Origin: JAHEDT01 sp963825615 | GTDB taxonomy: Bacteria > Desulfobacterota > Desulfuromonadia > Desulfuromonadales > BM103 | DNA: 64,000 bases | Direction of reading: 5' to 3' | Assembly (NCBI GenBank): GCA_963825615.1 | Contig: CAWGTV010000006.1 | Location: 186,001 to 250,000, forward strand | Shown: positions 17,315 through 24,758 of the stretch, piece by piece | Position numbering within the stretch: the stretch's first letter is position 1 | Layout: each line of letters starts with the position of its first letter | The notes under the pieces: model-generated | Databases searched by the model: none | Told to the model about the DNA's origin: nothing | Seen by the model: only the letters and a program-made list of their open reading frames with translations | Made by a program: the position numbers and the translations under genes

Positions 17315-19284
17315 TCCGGACGCTTACCCTTCTTGGTAAGCTTCTTGGCAACCCCTTCCAGCTCAGCCAGCCACAGCGCAGCGCTGGCATCGCTCGGCAT
17401 CCGCCAATCGCCGCGCGGCGACAGGGAGACGCTGCCGACCTTGGGCCCGTCCGGCAAACAGGAGCGTTTGAACTGCTGGGCAAAGAAGCGGCGGTAAAAG
17501 AGCTGTAGCCACTTGAGGATCTCCGCCTGGGTATAGTCTTCTCCGAAGGCCCGGCAGGCCAAATTGAAGATCTTGCGCGGTGCGAACTGGTTGCGCACCA
17601 CCTGGAAGAGGAAAAAATCGTGCAACTCGTAGGGGCCGACATGGTCTTCGGTCTTCTGGCTGATACCGCCAGCCTCATCGGGCGGCAGCAGTTCGGGGGA
17701 GACCGGCGTGGCGCACACGTCGTGCAGGACCTCCGAGGTGCGGCCACTGAACTCGGCGTCGGCGCACCATTCGATCAGGTAGCGCACCAGGGTCTTCGGC
17801 ACCGAGGCGTTGACACCGTACATCGACATGTGGTCGCCGTTGTAGGTCGCCCAGCCAAGGGCCAGTTCCGACAGGTCGCCGGTGCCGACCACCAGCCCGC
17901 CGACCTGGTTGGCCAGGTCCATAAGGATCTGGGTGCGTTCGCGGGCCTGGGAATTTTCGTAGGTGATATCGTGGTTGTCAGGGTCCTGGCCGATGTCGGC
18001 AAAGTGCTGATGAACCGCAGCATCGATGCTGATGGTGCGCAGGCGCACGCCGAGTTCCCCGGCCAGCGCCTCGGCGTTGCTGCGCGTACGGCCGGTGGTG
18101 CCGAAGCCGGGCATGGTGACCGCCAGGATGTCGTCGCGCGACCACTTGAGCCGGTCGAAGGCCCGGACCGTGACCAGCAGGGCCAGGGTCGAATCGAGCC
18201 CCCCGGAGATCCCCAGGACGACTTTCTGGCTACCGGTGTGCATCAGGCGCTTCATCAGGCCGGTGGTCTGGATGGCGAAGATTTCTTCACAGCGGGCCCG
18301 GCGTTCAGCGCTCGCCGCCGGGACAAAGGGCGTTCTGGGAATCGGCCGCAGCAGCTTATCCGCCTGGCGCTCGGCGACCTCCACCGGCACCATCAGGAAC
18401 TCCTGTTCAGACTGGCTGGCCGCATAGCTGTTGTTGCGCAGGCGCTCGTGGACCAGGCGCTGGATATCGACATCGGCGATGGCCATCTGGGTTTCGAACT
18501 GGAAGCGTTCGGTTTCATCGAGAATCTGACCGTATTCGGCGATCAGCGAATGCCCGGAAAAGACCAGGTCGGTGCTCGATTCGCCGGGACCGGCCGAGGC
18601 GTAAAGATAGGCGGCCAGGCAGCGAGCCGACTGGGCCTCCACCAGGGCTCGGCGGTAACTGCACTTGCCGAGGATCTCCGGACTGGCCGAGAGATTGATC
18701 AGCAGGGTCGCCCCGGCGGCCGCCATGGCGCCGCTCGGCGGGCTGGCGACCCAGGCATCTTCACAGATCTCGATGCCGAACAGGCAGTCGGGGATGCCGT
18801 CGACATCGAAGAGCAGGTCCGTGCCGAAAGGTGGCGCTTCCGCCAGCCAGGTCAGCTGGTCGTCCACCAGGTCCGAGGCTGCCGAGAACCAGCGCTCTTC
18901 GTAAAATTCCTGGGTGTTGGGCAGGAAGGTCTTCGGCACCACTCCACAGATGCGGCCGTGGCTCATGACCACTGCAGCATTGAAAAGCCGGCCGGACTGG
19001 CGCACCGGCGCACCGACGATCAGGATCATCCCGGTCTGCTCGCTCAGGGTGGTCAGAGTCTGCAGCCCTTCGCGCACCTGTTCAAGGAGACTTTGCTGGT
19101 AGAACAGGTCTCCACAGGAGTAGCCGGTCATAGCCAACTCGGGGAAGACGATCAGATGCACCCCCTGGTCGGCCGCCGCCAGGGTAGCGGCTTCGATTGC
19201 CGCCAGGTTAAAGGCCACATCGGCTACTTTCAATTGCGGAGAAACCGCCGCCACCCGAATCATGCCAAGTTCCCGCAATATCAT
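17311..19284 (-). CDS. nadE: NadE, glutamine-hydrolysing NAD+ synthetase
   Basis: NadE amidates nicotinate adenine dinucleotide to NAD+, taking ammonia from glutamine. The N-terminal nitrilase-type amidase domain shows the Glu-Lys-Cys triad in FPELAMTGYSCGD, PKTFLPNTQEFYEERWF and FGIEICEDAW. The C-terminal synthetase domain has the ATP PP-loop LGISGGLDSTLAL and GTGDLSELALGW. I chose the ATG at 19282-19284, which follows GGAGGTGAGA; the first in-frame codon is a GTG two residues earlier, and another ATG at 19261-19263 is possible. About 657 residues, normal for this two-domain form. Confidence 0.95.
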   Translation of the reverse strand: MILRELGMIRVAAVSPQLKVADVAFNLAAIEAATLAAADQGVHLIVFPELAMTGYSCGDLFYQQSLLEQVREGLQTLTTLSEQTGMILIVGAPVRQSGRLFNAAVVMSHGRICGVVPKTFLPNTQEFYEERWFSAASDLVDDQLTWLAEAPPFGTDLLFDVDGIPDCLFGIEICEDAWVASPPSGAMAAAGATLLINLSASPEILGKCSYRRALVEAQSARCLAAYLYASAGPGESSTDLVFSGHSLIAEYGQILDETERFQFETQMAIADVDIQRLVHERLRNNSYAASQSEQEFLMVPVEVAERQADKLLRPIPRTPFVPAASAERRARCEEIFAIQTTGLMKRLMHTGSQKVVLGISGGLDSTLALLVTVRAFDRLKWSRDDILAVTMPGFGTTGRTRSNAEALAGELGVRLRTISIDAAVHQHFADIGQDPDNHDITYENSQARERTQILMDLANQVGGLVVGTGDLSELALGWATYNGDHMSMYGVNASVPKTLVRYLIEWCADAEFSGRTSEVLHDVCATPVSPELLPPDEAGGISQKTEDHVGPYELHDFFLFQVVRNQFAPRKIFNLACRAFGEDYTQAEILKWLQLFYRRFFAQQFKRSCLPDGPKVGSVSLSPRGDWRMPSDASAALWLAELEGVAKKLTKKGKRPE

Positions 19285-19385
19285 TCTCACCTCCGACCTT
19301 CACTTCAGCTTGTCAAAACAGGAAAACTGCCGAAAGAACTATTATTTTAAGTGGCTGACGGGGAAAAAGCAAACAGAAGGCGCGC

Positions 19386-19743
19386 TCAGAGTTCAAAAGC
19401 TCCGGGGATGTGGTCGATCTGCAGCTTGTCGCCGAAGACGATGATGGCGACCACGTCGAAGAGGGGCTGCAGCTTATCGGCCGGAATATCGCTGAGGGAC
19501 CACTTGGCCGCCTGGGCGATCTGGTGCTGTTTGTGCGAACTGACCGCCTCGGCGGGAGAACCGAACGCCATGCCGCGGCGGGTTTTCTCTTCGACCAAGG
19601 CGATGATTCGCTTATGGTGCATAATCAGGTCGATCCCCCACCGGGGTGCGCAGGTTGTGCGCCAAGACCTTCATCCCCTTGCGCTACAGATACGCCGCCG
19701 CAGTTTCCCCCTGACGGCCGAGAGTCAAGCGGTCCTCAGTCAT
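19386..19743 (-). pseudogene. yraN: YraN/UPF0102 putative endonuclease-fold protein, disrupted
   Basis: The coding strand from the ATG at 19741-19743 begins MTEDRLTLGRQGETAAAYL, then hits TAG at 19684-19686, continues in frame as RKGMKVLAHNLRTPVG, and then needs a frame change near 19635 to reach IDLIMHHKRIIALVEEKTRRG. This is the YraN layout (LGxxGExxAxxYLxxxGyxil, then the PD-(D/E)xK-like EIDLI and VEVKTR). Both a stop and a frameshift break it, and the VEVKTR core reads VEEKTR. It overlaps the end of rnhB, its usual neighbour. Function of the family is unproven. Confidence 0.75.
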
Positions 19744-20374
19744 GCGACGGACAGTGTTCCCTGACCCCGGCAAAGGTGCGCCGGTGGCAGACGCAGGGGC
19801 CGTATCTGGCCACCGCGTCGCGGTGCAGTTGGCTGCCGTACCCCTTGTGCCCTGCGAAACCGTACTCCGGGAAGAGTCGGTCGTAGGCAACCATGATGCG
19901 GTCGCGCACCACCTTGGCGACCACGGATGCGGCGGCAATGGAGAGGGAACGGCAATCGCCCTTCTTGATGGTCTTCTGCTCGATGCCGATGGGCACCGGG
20001 GTGATGCCGTCCACCAGCAGGAAATCGGGCCGCATGGCAAGCCGCTGCACGGCGCGGGACATCCCCTGCAGGGTCGCCTGCAGGATGTTGATGCGGTCGA
20101 TCTCATCCGCCCGGCTGACGCCGATGCCCACCGCCAGCGCCTGTTCGTGGATCAGCGGGTAAAGCCGGTTGCGCTGCTTTGCGGAGAGCTGCTTGGAATC
20201 GTTCAGCCCGGGCAGGTCAAAATCCTCCGGCAGGATGACCGCGGCGGCGACCACCGGTCCAGCCAGAGGACCACGGCCGGCCTCGTCGATGCCGGCGACC
20301 GCGCGAAAGCCCTGGCGGCGCGCCATGGCTTCGAAAAACAGGAGGGATTGCGTTATTTCGGGGAAGAGCTCCAT
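19736..20374 (-). CDS. rnhB: Ribonuclease HII
   Basis: RNase HII removes ribonucleotides and RNA from RNA-DNA hybrids. The product (212 residues from the ATG at 20372-20374, which follows AAGGTG) shows the catalytic first motif GIDEAGRGPLAGPVVAAAV, NDSKQLS, and VDG further on, with the C-terminal HKGYGSQLHRDAVARYGP. A longer TTG-initiated version at 20401 adds nine residues and is less likely. In related genomes rnhB normally follows rplS directly; here it is about 19 kb away. Confidence 0.95.
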   Translation of the reverse strand: MELFPEITQSLLFFEAMARRQGFRAVAGIDEAGRGPLAGPVVAAAVILPEDFDLPGLNDSKQLSAKQRNRLYPLIHEQALAVGIGVSRADEIDRINILQATLQGMSRAVQRLAMRPDFLLVDGITPVPIGIEQKTIKKGDCRSLSIAAASVVAKVVRDRIMVAYDRLFPEYGFAGHKGYGSQLHRDAVARYGPCVCHRRTFAGVREHCPSHD

Positions 20375-20501
20375 GGGCCGGCACCTTGCAGGGAGAGTCA
20401 ACAGTTTTAGCGGATTTGCGAAAGAGACACAACAGAAAGTACGCGCCTTGCGAGCTAAGAGGGTGGCCCAAACTGTCAGCGCATCGATTTGCTGCGGTCG
20501 G

Positions 20502-20705
20502 TTAAGAAACGGCCCGGCGGTTTGCTACAGAGGGGTAATCGTTGATTTTTTCGAGGTCCCGCAACTCGGTCAGACCGACAACCGCCCATCCATCCGCACG
20601 CTTGAACCTGATGACCTTGTCCAAGGCCAGAAACACGTTAAAAGCTTTCTTGGCCATCATGCAGACAGCACCGTCTTTCAACTCGACATTGACATGCAAT
20701 AGCAT
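20502..20705 (-). CDS. Small conserved-looking hypothetical protein (67 aa)
   Basis: From the ATG at 20703-20705, preceded by GGAG with 8 nt spacing, the product reads MLLHVNVELKDGAVCMMAKK at its start and ends SVANRRAVS. It is soluble, with no signal or membrane segment, and has a balanced composition and a real ribosome site, which is why I keep it. I do not recognise a family. It stands alone between rnhB and the secreted metallopeptidase. An upstream TTG at 20741 could add 12 residues but has no good ribosome site. Confidence 0.5.
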   Translation of the reverse strand: MLLHVNVELKDGAVCMMAKKAFNVFLALDKVIRFKRADGWAVVGLTELRDLEKINDYPSVANRRAVS

Positions 20706-21192
20706 CGCATTGGCTCCGTAACTCGTTAGTGGTAAAAACAAAAAACATCAATTAATCCATTTCAAGTTTAACGTGTTAAGTAGAAATAACCACCCTGCGG
20801 GGAGAATAAACAACGGGGGCACATGCTAAAGAATATGTCCCTGTGCGCGCCGAACAACGCTTGCGGAGTGGGCAAGAGCGAGATCGGGAAACGTCAACGA
20901 CAGACTCCACACGAGTCAAAATCTGACCACCTGACCTTATCAGCCTATCGCATGGTTAGTGTTTTCAATGAGACGTTTCAATTTTACGAGGAAGACTTCT
21001 CGATGCCCGCTGATGGGGACCCGAAATGATGCATGCGAATCTTGATGAACGTTAAGTCCCGAGGACCCAGTTAAATGACTTTCAAGAGAATTGACAAGAA
21101 GCCTATTTCAGGCCCTTTAGGAGTTTTCTGTTTATCAATGACTTGTGAGAATAATTTTCTATAAATCTGGCGCTATTGTGTATCGATACTTT
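20706..21192. other. Intergenic region, no supported gene
   Basis: About 490 bp with no convincing coding region on either strand; a 68-codon frame at 20823-21029 has no ribosome site or family resemblance. The only structure I see is a short palindrome, TTAACGTGTTAA at 20768-20779, upstream of the small hypothetical gene, which could be an operator. Confidence 0.4.
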
Positions 21193-22182
21193 TTACTTTG
21201 CATCAAGCTTGGCCAAGACAACCTTCTCTTTGAGGCTCATGCCATAGGAGTGGGCACGTTTTAACATGTCTTCGGGGGTAATCCCGGTTGTTTTCTGCAT
21301 CATTGCGACCAAGTCGGAGCCATAAATGGGCTCGTCGCGGGCAACCATTTGTGCCAGCAACTCTTTGAGAGGGACGGCCTCTGTCCAGAGCATCATGGTC
21401 AACATCGCGGCACCATAGAGGTTTGACTCAAGGACCACGCCATTCTCATTCTTCTGCGCCCAGGTTAACATATCGGCGCCCATCTGTTTTTCTGACAGGA
21501 CCGTATCAATGTTGCGCAGGGAGAGAAAATTCCGGTAGAGGGCAGGCGCTTCACTTTGTGAGAAACCTTTTGCCAATACCTCACAGACACCCTCGATAAA
21601 CCAGCGGGTGTGATGGGAGGCGTTCGCGCCCGTGTCGTGGACGAGTTGCGGGATGCTCTCGAGGGCATCATGCCCAAGCTCATGAGGCAGAGTATCGTAA
21701 AGCAGGTCATTGAGACTGGCCACGGCACCTTCCCCGCTGAGTGCTGCACCCCGTTCGACCAGGGCCAAACGCACTTCGCCCCAGAGCGAGGCGTCGCTGT
21801 AGCTGGCGCGGAAGCTGTACGCATAGGGGATGTCATCGAGTTCGATGAGGTAGAGTAAAACGCCGCGATTGAGCCGCAGCCCGGTGTTGTTTTCGATGTA
21901 GGCGTAGCAACGCCTGACAGCAGTGACTACATCGTTTAGGCCACGATCTTCGGCGTCCTGGATATTGGTCTCGATCCTTAACAGGCGTTCGCGACCCAGG
22001 TCGAAATCGTGGGTCTGCATTGCGGCAATAGTCTGTGGGTCGATCACGGTCGCGGGAAGCATGTTGCCCTCGGCATCCATGGCGAAGACATCCTGCGAAA
22101 AGATGATCGCCGGCGGAGTGCCCGCAATGACCTCGGCGACCAGTGCGAAGAGAATTATCAATATAAAAAACAACTGTTTCAT
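21193..22182 (-). CDS. Putative secreted gluzincin-type zinc metallopeptidase
   Basis: A 329-residue protein with a clear signal peptide (MKQLFFILIILFALVAEVIA, cleavage after VIA). It contains HELGH at residues 167-171 and WFIEGVCE at 194-201; an HExxH helix followed about 26 residues later by an EGxxE is the arrangement of gluzincin (peptidase MA clan) enzymes, in which the third zinc ligand is the glutamate E197. The rest matches no family I can name. It is flanked by non-coding DNA, so context gives no substrate. Likely periplasmic or secreted. Confidence 0.65.
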   Translation of the reverse strand: MKQLFFILIILFALVAEVIAGTPPAIIFSQDVFAMDAEGNMLPATVIDPQTIAAMQTHDFDLGRERLLRIETNIQDAEDRGLNDVVTAVRRCYAYIENNTGLRLNRGVLLYLIELDDIPYAYSFRASYSDASLWGEVRLALVERGAALSGEGAVASLNDLLYDTLPHELGHDALESIPQLVHDTGANASHHTRWFIEGVCEVLAKGFSQSEAPALYRNFLSLRNIDTVLSEKQMGADMLTWAQKNENGVVLESNLYGAAMLTMMLWTEAVPLKELLAQMVARDEPIYGSDLVAMMQKTTGITPEDMLKRAHSYGMSLKEKVVLAKLDAK

Positions 22183-22613
22183 GAAAACAGACCTTTTGGG
22201 CTAGCTTACCCCGGGCAAAAAAAAATGCGCTCCCTAAAAAATAATTGCTGAAGGTTATTGTAATCAAGCTTTGTGCCAAAACGCAACCAATCAGGTCATA
22301 ATTATTCGTCCGCGCCACCCTCCCGAGCTAACACATCGGAATAACTCAACCCTTTGCATAGACAAAAATTCGACGGCGGATTAACTAGTTACATATTTTA
22401 GTGGAGTGTTCGGCAGAGTGCGGCAAGAACCCTACAATTGACTCAAATTTGGACAGTTGTGTGACTTGACAGGCTACATTATAGGTGTTTAATGTAAATA
22501 GGAAAGGGCACATGCAGACGTTTTGGAATCAGGCTGCGAGGATCGGTTTTTTTGACCTTTCTTAAGCGCCCCGTCATCTTACGGGTGAACACCAACAGAA
22601 GAGGAGGCACGCC
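22183..22613. other. Divergent intergenic region with a weak candidate promoter
   Basis: About 430 bp between the metallopeptidase (minus) and the peptidoglycan-binding lipoprotein (plus). A TTGACA at 22466-22471 lies about 140 bp upstream of the lipoprotein; its best -10 at 17 bp, TTAATG, is poor. A small hairpin (CCCGT/ACGGG, 22572-22587) sits just before the lipoprotein ribosome site. I saw no riboswitch core and no further gene. Confidence 0.4.
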
Positions 22614-23357
22614 ATGAAAACACTAAGAATATCTGGCTGGGCCGTCATCTTCACCGTGACAGTACTTCTGGTTGCTTGCGCGTCACACAACGCAGGAGTA
22701 GCCGATACTTCGTTGATGTCCGGTCCTGATGCGACCATGGCTCAATTTGATGAGCAAATGCAACCGTTGGAACAAAGGGAAAGCGCTCTGCTCATTAACC
22801 AGGCGTGGTTCAGTGAGCGCGAAAAACAACTGGACCAGAGAGAGGCGGATCTGGAGCGGCAAGAGAACGCTTTGGCGATTCAGCAAGCTTGGCTCAACGA
22901 GCGCGAAACGCGGCTCGCCCAAGGGACTCCTGATCTGACGCGGCAAGAGGACATGCTGGCGTTTCAACAAACCTGGAGCGGTGAGCCTGAAACCGGTCGC
23001 TGCTATGCCAGCGTGTTTATCCCGGCCCAGTACAGGACCGTGGCCGTGACCAAACCGATTGAAGTTCCGAAAGGGGAAAACCTGCCGCGCCTGTATCAGA
23101 CTGTAACCGAGCAGGTCAAGGTCTCCGATGAGCACATGAGCCAGGAAGAGATTCTCTGTGCCAGCGACATAACCCCGACCAGGGTCATCACAATCCAGCG
23201 CTCGCTGCATCGGGGTGGTTACTACCCTGGCCCGATCGACGGTGTCGTCGGTCAGAAAACCATGGCGGCTATCAACGCCTTCCAGAAAGACTTCAACCTG
23301 AAAGTCGCTAACTACCTGACCATTGAAACGGTCGAGGCCTTAAATGCAAACTTCTGA
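22614..23357 (+). CDS. Lipoprotein with Glu/Gln-rich repeats and a C-terminal peptidoglycan-binding domain
   Basis: A 247-residue lipoprotein: signal peptide ending in the lipobox LLVAC (lipidated Cys22). Residues about 50-125 hold three imperfect copies of a unit built on LEQRESALLINQAWFSERE, LERQENALAIQQAWLNERE and LTRQEDMLAFQQTWSGEPE, predicted to be helical or coiled coil. The last 65 residues are a PG_binding_1 domain (IQRSLHRGGYYPGPIDGVVG, then INAFQKDFNLKVANYLTIET). It therefore probably bridges the outer membrane and the cell wall. AGAGGAGG precedes the ATG and a terminator follows the stop. Confidence 0.8.
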   Translation: MKTLRISGWAVIFTVTVLLVACASHNAGVADTSLMSGPDATMAQFDEQMQPLEQRESALLINQAWFSEREKQLDQREADLERQENALAIQQAWLNERETRLAQGTPDLTRQEDMLAFQQTWSGEPETGRCYASVFIPAQYRTVAVTKPIEVPKGENLPRLYQTVTEQVKVSDEHMSQEEILCASDITPTRVITIQRSLHRGGYYPGPIDGVVGQKTMAAINAFQKDFNLKVANYLTIETVEALNANF

Positions 23358-23389
23358 ACGTCTGAGTCAGACGATTCCTCGACAGCCTG

Positions 23390-23416
23390 AATCGGGAAAT
23401 ATCCCGATTTTTTTTG
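23390..23416 (+). terminator. Rho-independent terminator after the lipoprotein gene
   Basis: ATCGGGA pairs with TCCCGAT around a four-base loop, followed by a run of eight T, 33 bp after the stop. Confidence 0.9.
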
Positions 23417-23635
23417 TCTGCTGTTTATTGTGTGTGGTCGAATCTTGAAGATTGACATTCCTCAACCCCAGGCAAGAGAACACTCATCGGCCCCAACCTG
23501 AAGATCGTCTCAAAAGTCAGCACAGTAGATGCGTGGTTCTGCAATCCTGCCCCGCCCGCTCCTCGAGAATTAAAATTCAAAGTTAATAACGCCATGCCCT
23601 TGCACAACAGACATTTCAAGCACAGAAAAGCAGCA

Positions 23636-24298
23636 TCACCAAGGCAGCTCTTCACCATTACTGTGCCAGAAAGTTCCCGAGTTATCTAGATTGAGCGCGG
23701 CAATCCTGGCGGCCAGTCCGGCAACAGATTCCTGCGGCGTGATCAAGCCGCCGAAATTGACCATCCGGGTTTTGACAAACCCCGGGTGCAGCTGCGCGAC
23801 GGCGATACCTCGCTGTTTCAGGTCGATTGCCAGGGAGCGGCCAAAAGCATTGAACGCCGCCTTGGAGGCACGGTAACCATAACGGCCACCGGAATCGTTG
23901 TCGCCAATCGAGCCCATACGGCTGGTGATGTTGGCGATTTTGCTGCCAGCCGGCATGTTGGGCAGCAGAGCTTCGCAGATCAGCAAGGGCGCAAAAGCAT
24001 TGACCTCCATCTGCAGACGAAGCGAAGCGATATCGAGAAAGCCGAGGACGTCATCGTGTAGGATCCCGGCGTTATTGATCAGCAGATCGATCGTCAGGCC
24101 CTGCAATGCCGCGACCAACTGCTCGAGGCTTTCTGTGCAGGCAACATCGATACCATCGATGGCTCGCGCCGCATAGCGATCGAGCTCGGGTGAGGTCTCT
24201 CGACAGACCCCCGTAACGTGCCAGCCTTGCACCTGGTAGTGGCGCGCCAGTTCAAGGCCGATACCACGATTGGCGCCGGTAATCACGACATGTTTCAT
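23636..24298 (-). CDS. Short-chain dehydrogenase/reductase (SDR)
   Basis: A classical SDR oxidoreductase of about 220 residues. The N-terminal dinucleotide motif TGANRGIG, the NNAG motif (LLINNAGIL) and the catalytic Tyr-Lys pair YGYRASK are present; the serine of the triad lies in NITSRMGSIGD. The ATG at 24296-24298 follows GGAGAAGA; an earlier ATG at 24311-24313 adds five residues. The closest type is the C-factor-like/carbonyl-reductase SDR group; substrate is unknown. It lies just downstream of the truncated MBOAT fragment, and that junction may mark a deletion. Confidence 0.88.
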   Translation of the reverse strand: MKHVVITGANRGIGLELARHYQVQGWHVTGVCRETSPELDRYAARAIDGIDVACTESLEQLVAALQGLTIDLLINNAGILHDDVLGFLDIASLRLQMEVNAFAPLLICEALLPNMPAGSKIANITSRMGSIGDNDSGGRYGYRASKAAFNAFGRSLAIDLKQRGIAVAQLHPGFVKTRMVNFGGLITPQESVAGLAARIAALNLDNSGTFWHSNGEELPW

Positions 24299-24345
24299 AG
24301 TATTCTTCTCCATTGAGAATGCTTAACGTTTCGGTTCCGTTAACT

Positions 24346-24504
24346 CTAGCAGAGCGCGCAAAGCAGGTAGGGGGTTCCTAGACATGCATAGACACCTAAG
24401 CTCGCGAAAAGTAGGACCAGCCAACGACAGCGATCACCCGAAAAGAGATAGATGAGCCATACCAGGGGGAGGAAAAAGGCATATTGGAAAGAGCTGAAAA
24501 TCAT
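24346..24504 (-). pseudogene. N-terminal stump of an MBOAT-family O-acyltransferase
   Basis: A 52-codon frame from the ATG at 24502-24504 reads MIFSSFQYAFFLPLVWLIYL, then a basic hinge GDRCRWL, then a second hydrophobic stretch LVLLFASLGVYACLGTPYLL and a stop. The pattern (M-x-F-S-S at the start, two hydrophobic helices, a basic turn before LLFASL-VY) is that of AlgI/DltB-type MBOAT proteins, which normally run to 450-500 residues and carry a catalytic histidine that is missing here. It follows the ACP gene on the same strand. Truncation is inferred from the pattern; it could also be a small membrane protein in its own right. Confidence 0.5.
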
Positions 24505-24524
24505 ATCTGTTGAACTACAGAAAC

Positions 24525-24755
24525 CTAAAGCTTACTTTCAATGCTTGACATCAGGTCACCAACATTCTTGAAGGTCAGCAACTCCTTCTGGGAAAACCTG
24601 ATGCTAAAGCGACTCTCAATAGTCACGATCAGATTAACGTGAGACAGGGAGTCCCATCCATCCACATCATCAGCTGTCATCTCCGGCGAGAGGGAAATAT
24701 CGTCATCATCAAAGACTTCACGAAAGATATTTGTTAGGGGTTCCATAATACTCAT
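24525..24755 (-). CDS. Acyl carrier protein
   Basis: A 76-residue stand-alone carrier protein. The 4'-phosphopantetheine attachment site is the serine of GWDSLSHVNL (near residue 36), and the acidic N-terminal helix (REVFDDDDISL) is typical. It is a specialised ACP rather than the fatty-acid AcpP, judging from divergence around the DSL motif and from its position 3 nt downstream of an acyl-adenylating enzyme, which probably loads it. Confidence 0.88.
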   Translation of the reverse strand: MSIMEPLTNIFREVFDDDDISLSPEMTADDVDGWDSLSHVNLIVTIESRFSIRFSQKELLTFKNVGDLMSSIESKL

Positions 24756-24758
24756 TAT

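Noticed and set aside
20823..21029. 68-codon plus-strand frame.
   Set aside because: Composition and lack of a ribosome site do not support it.
22500..22613. Cyclic-di-GMP (GEMM) riboswitch upstream of the lipoprotein.
   Set aside because: The conserved A-rich and tetraloop-receptor blocks are not present.
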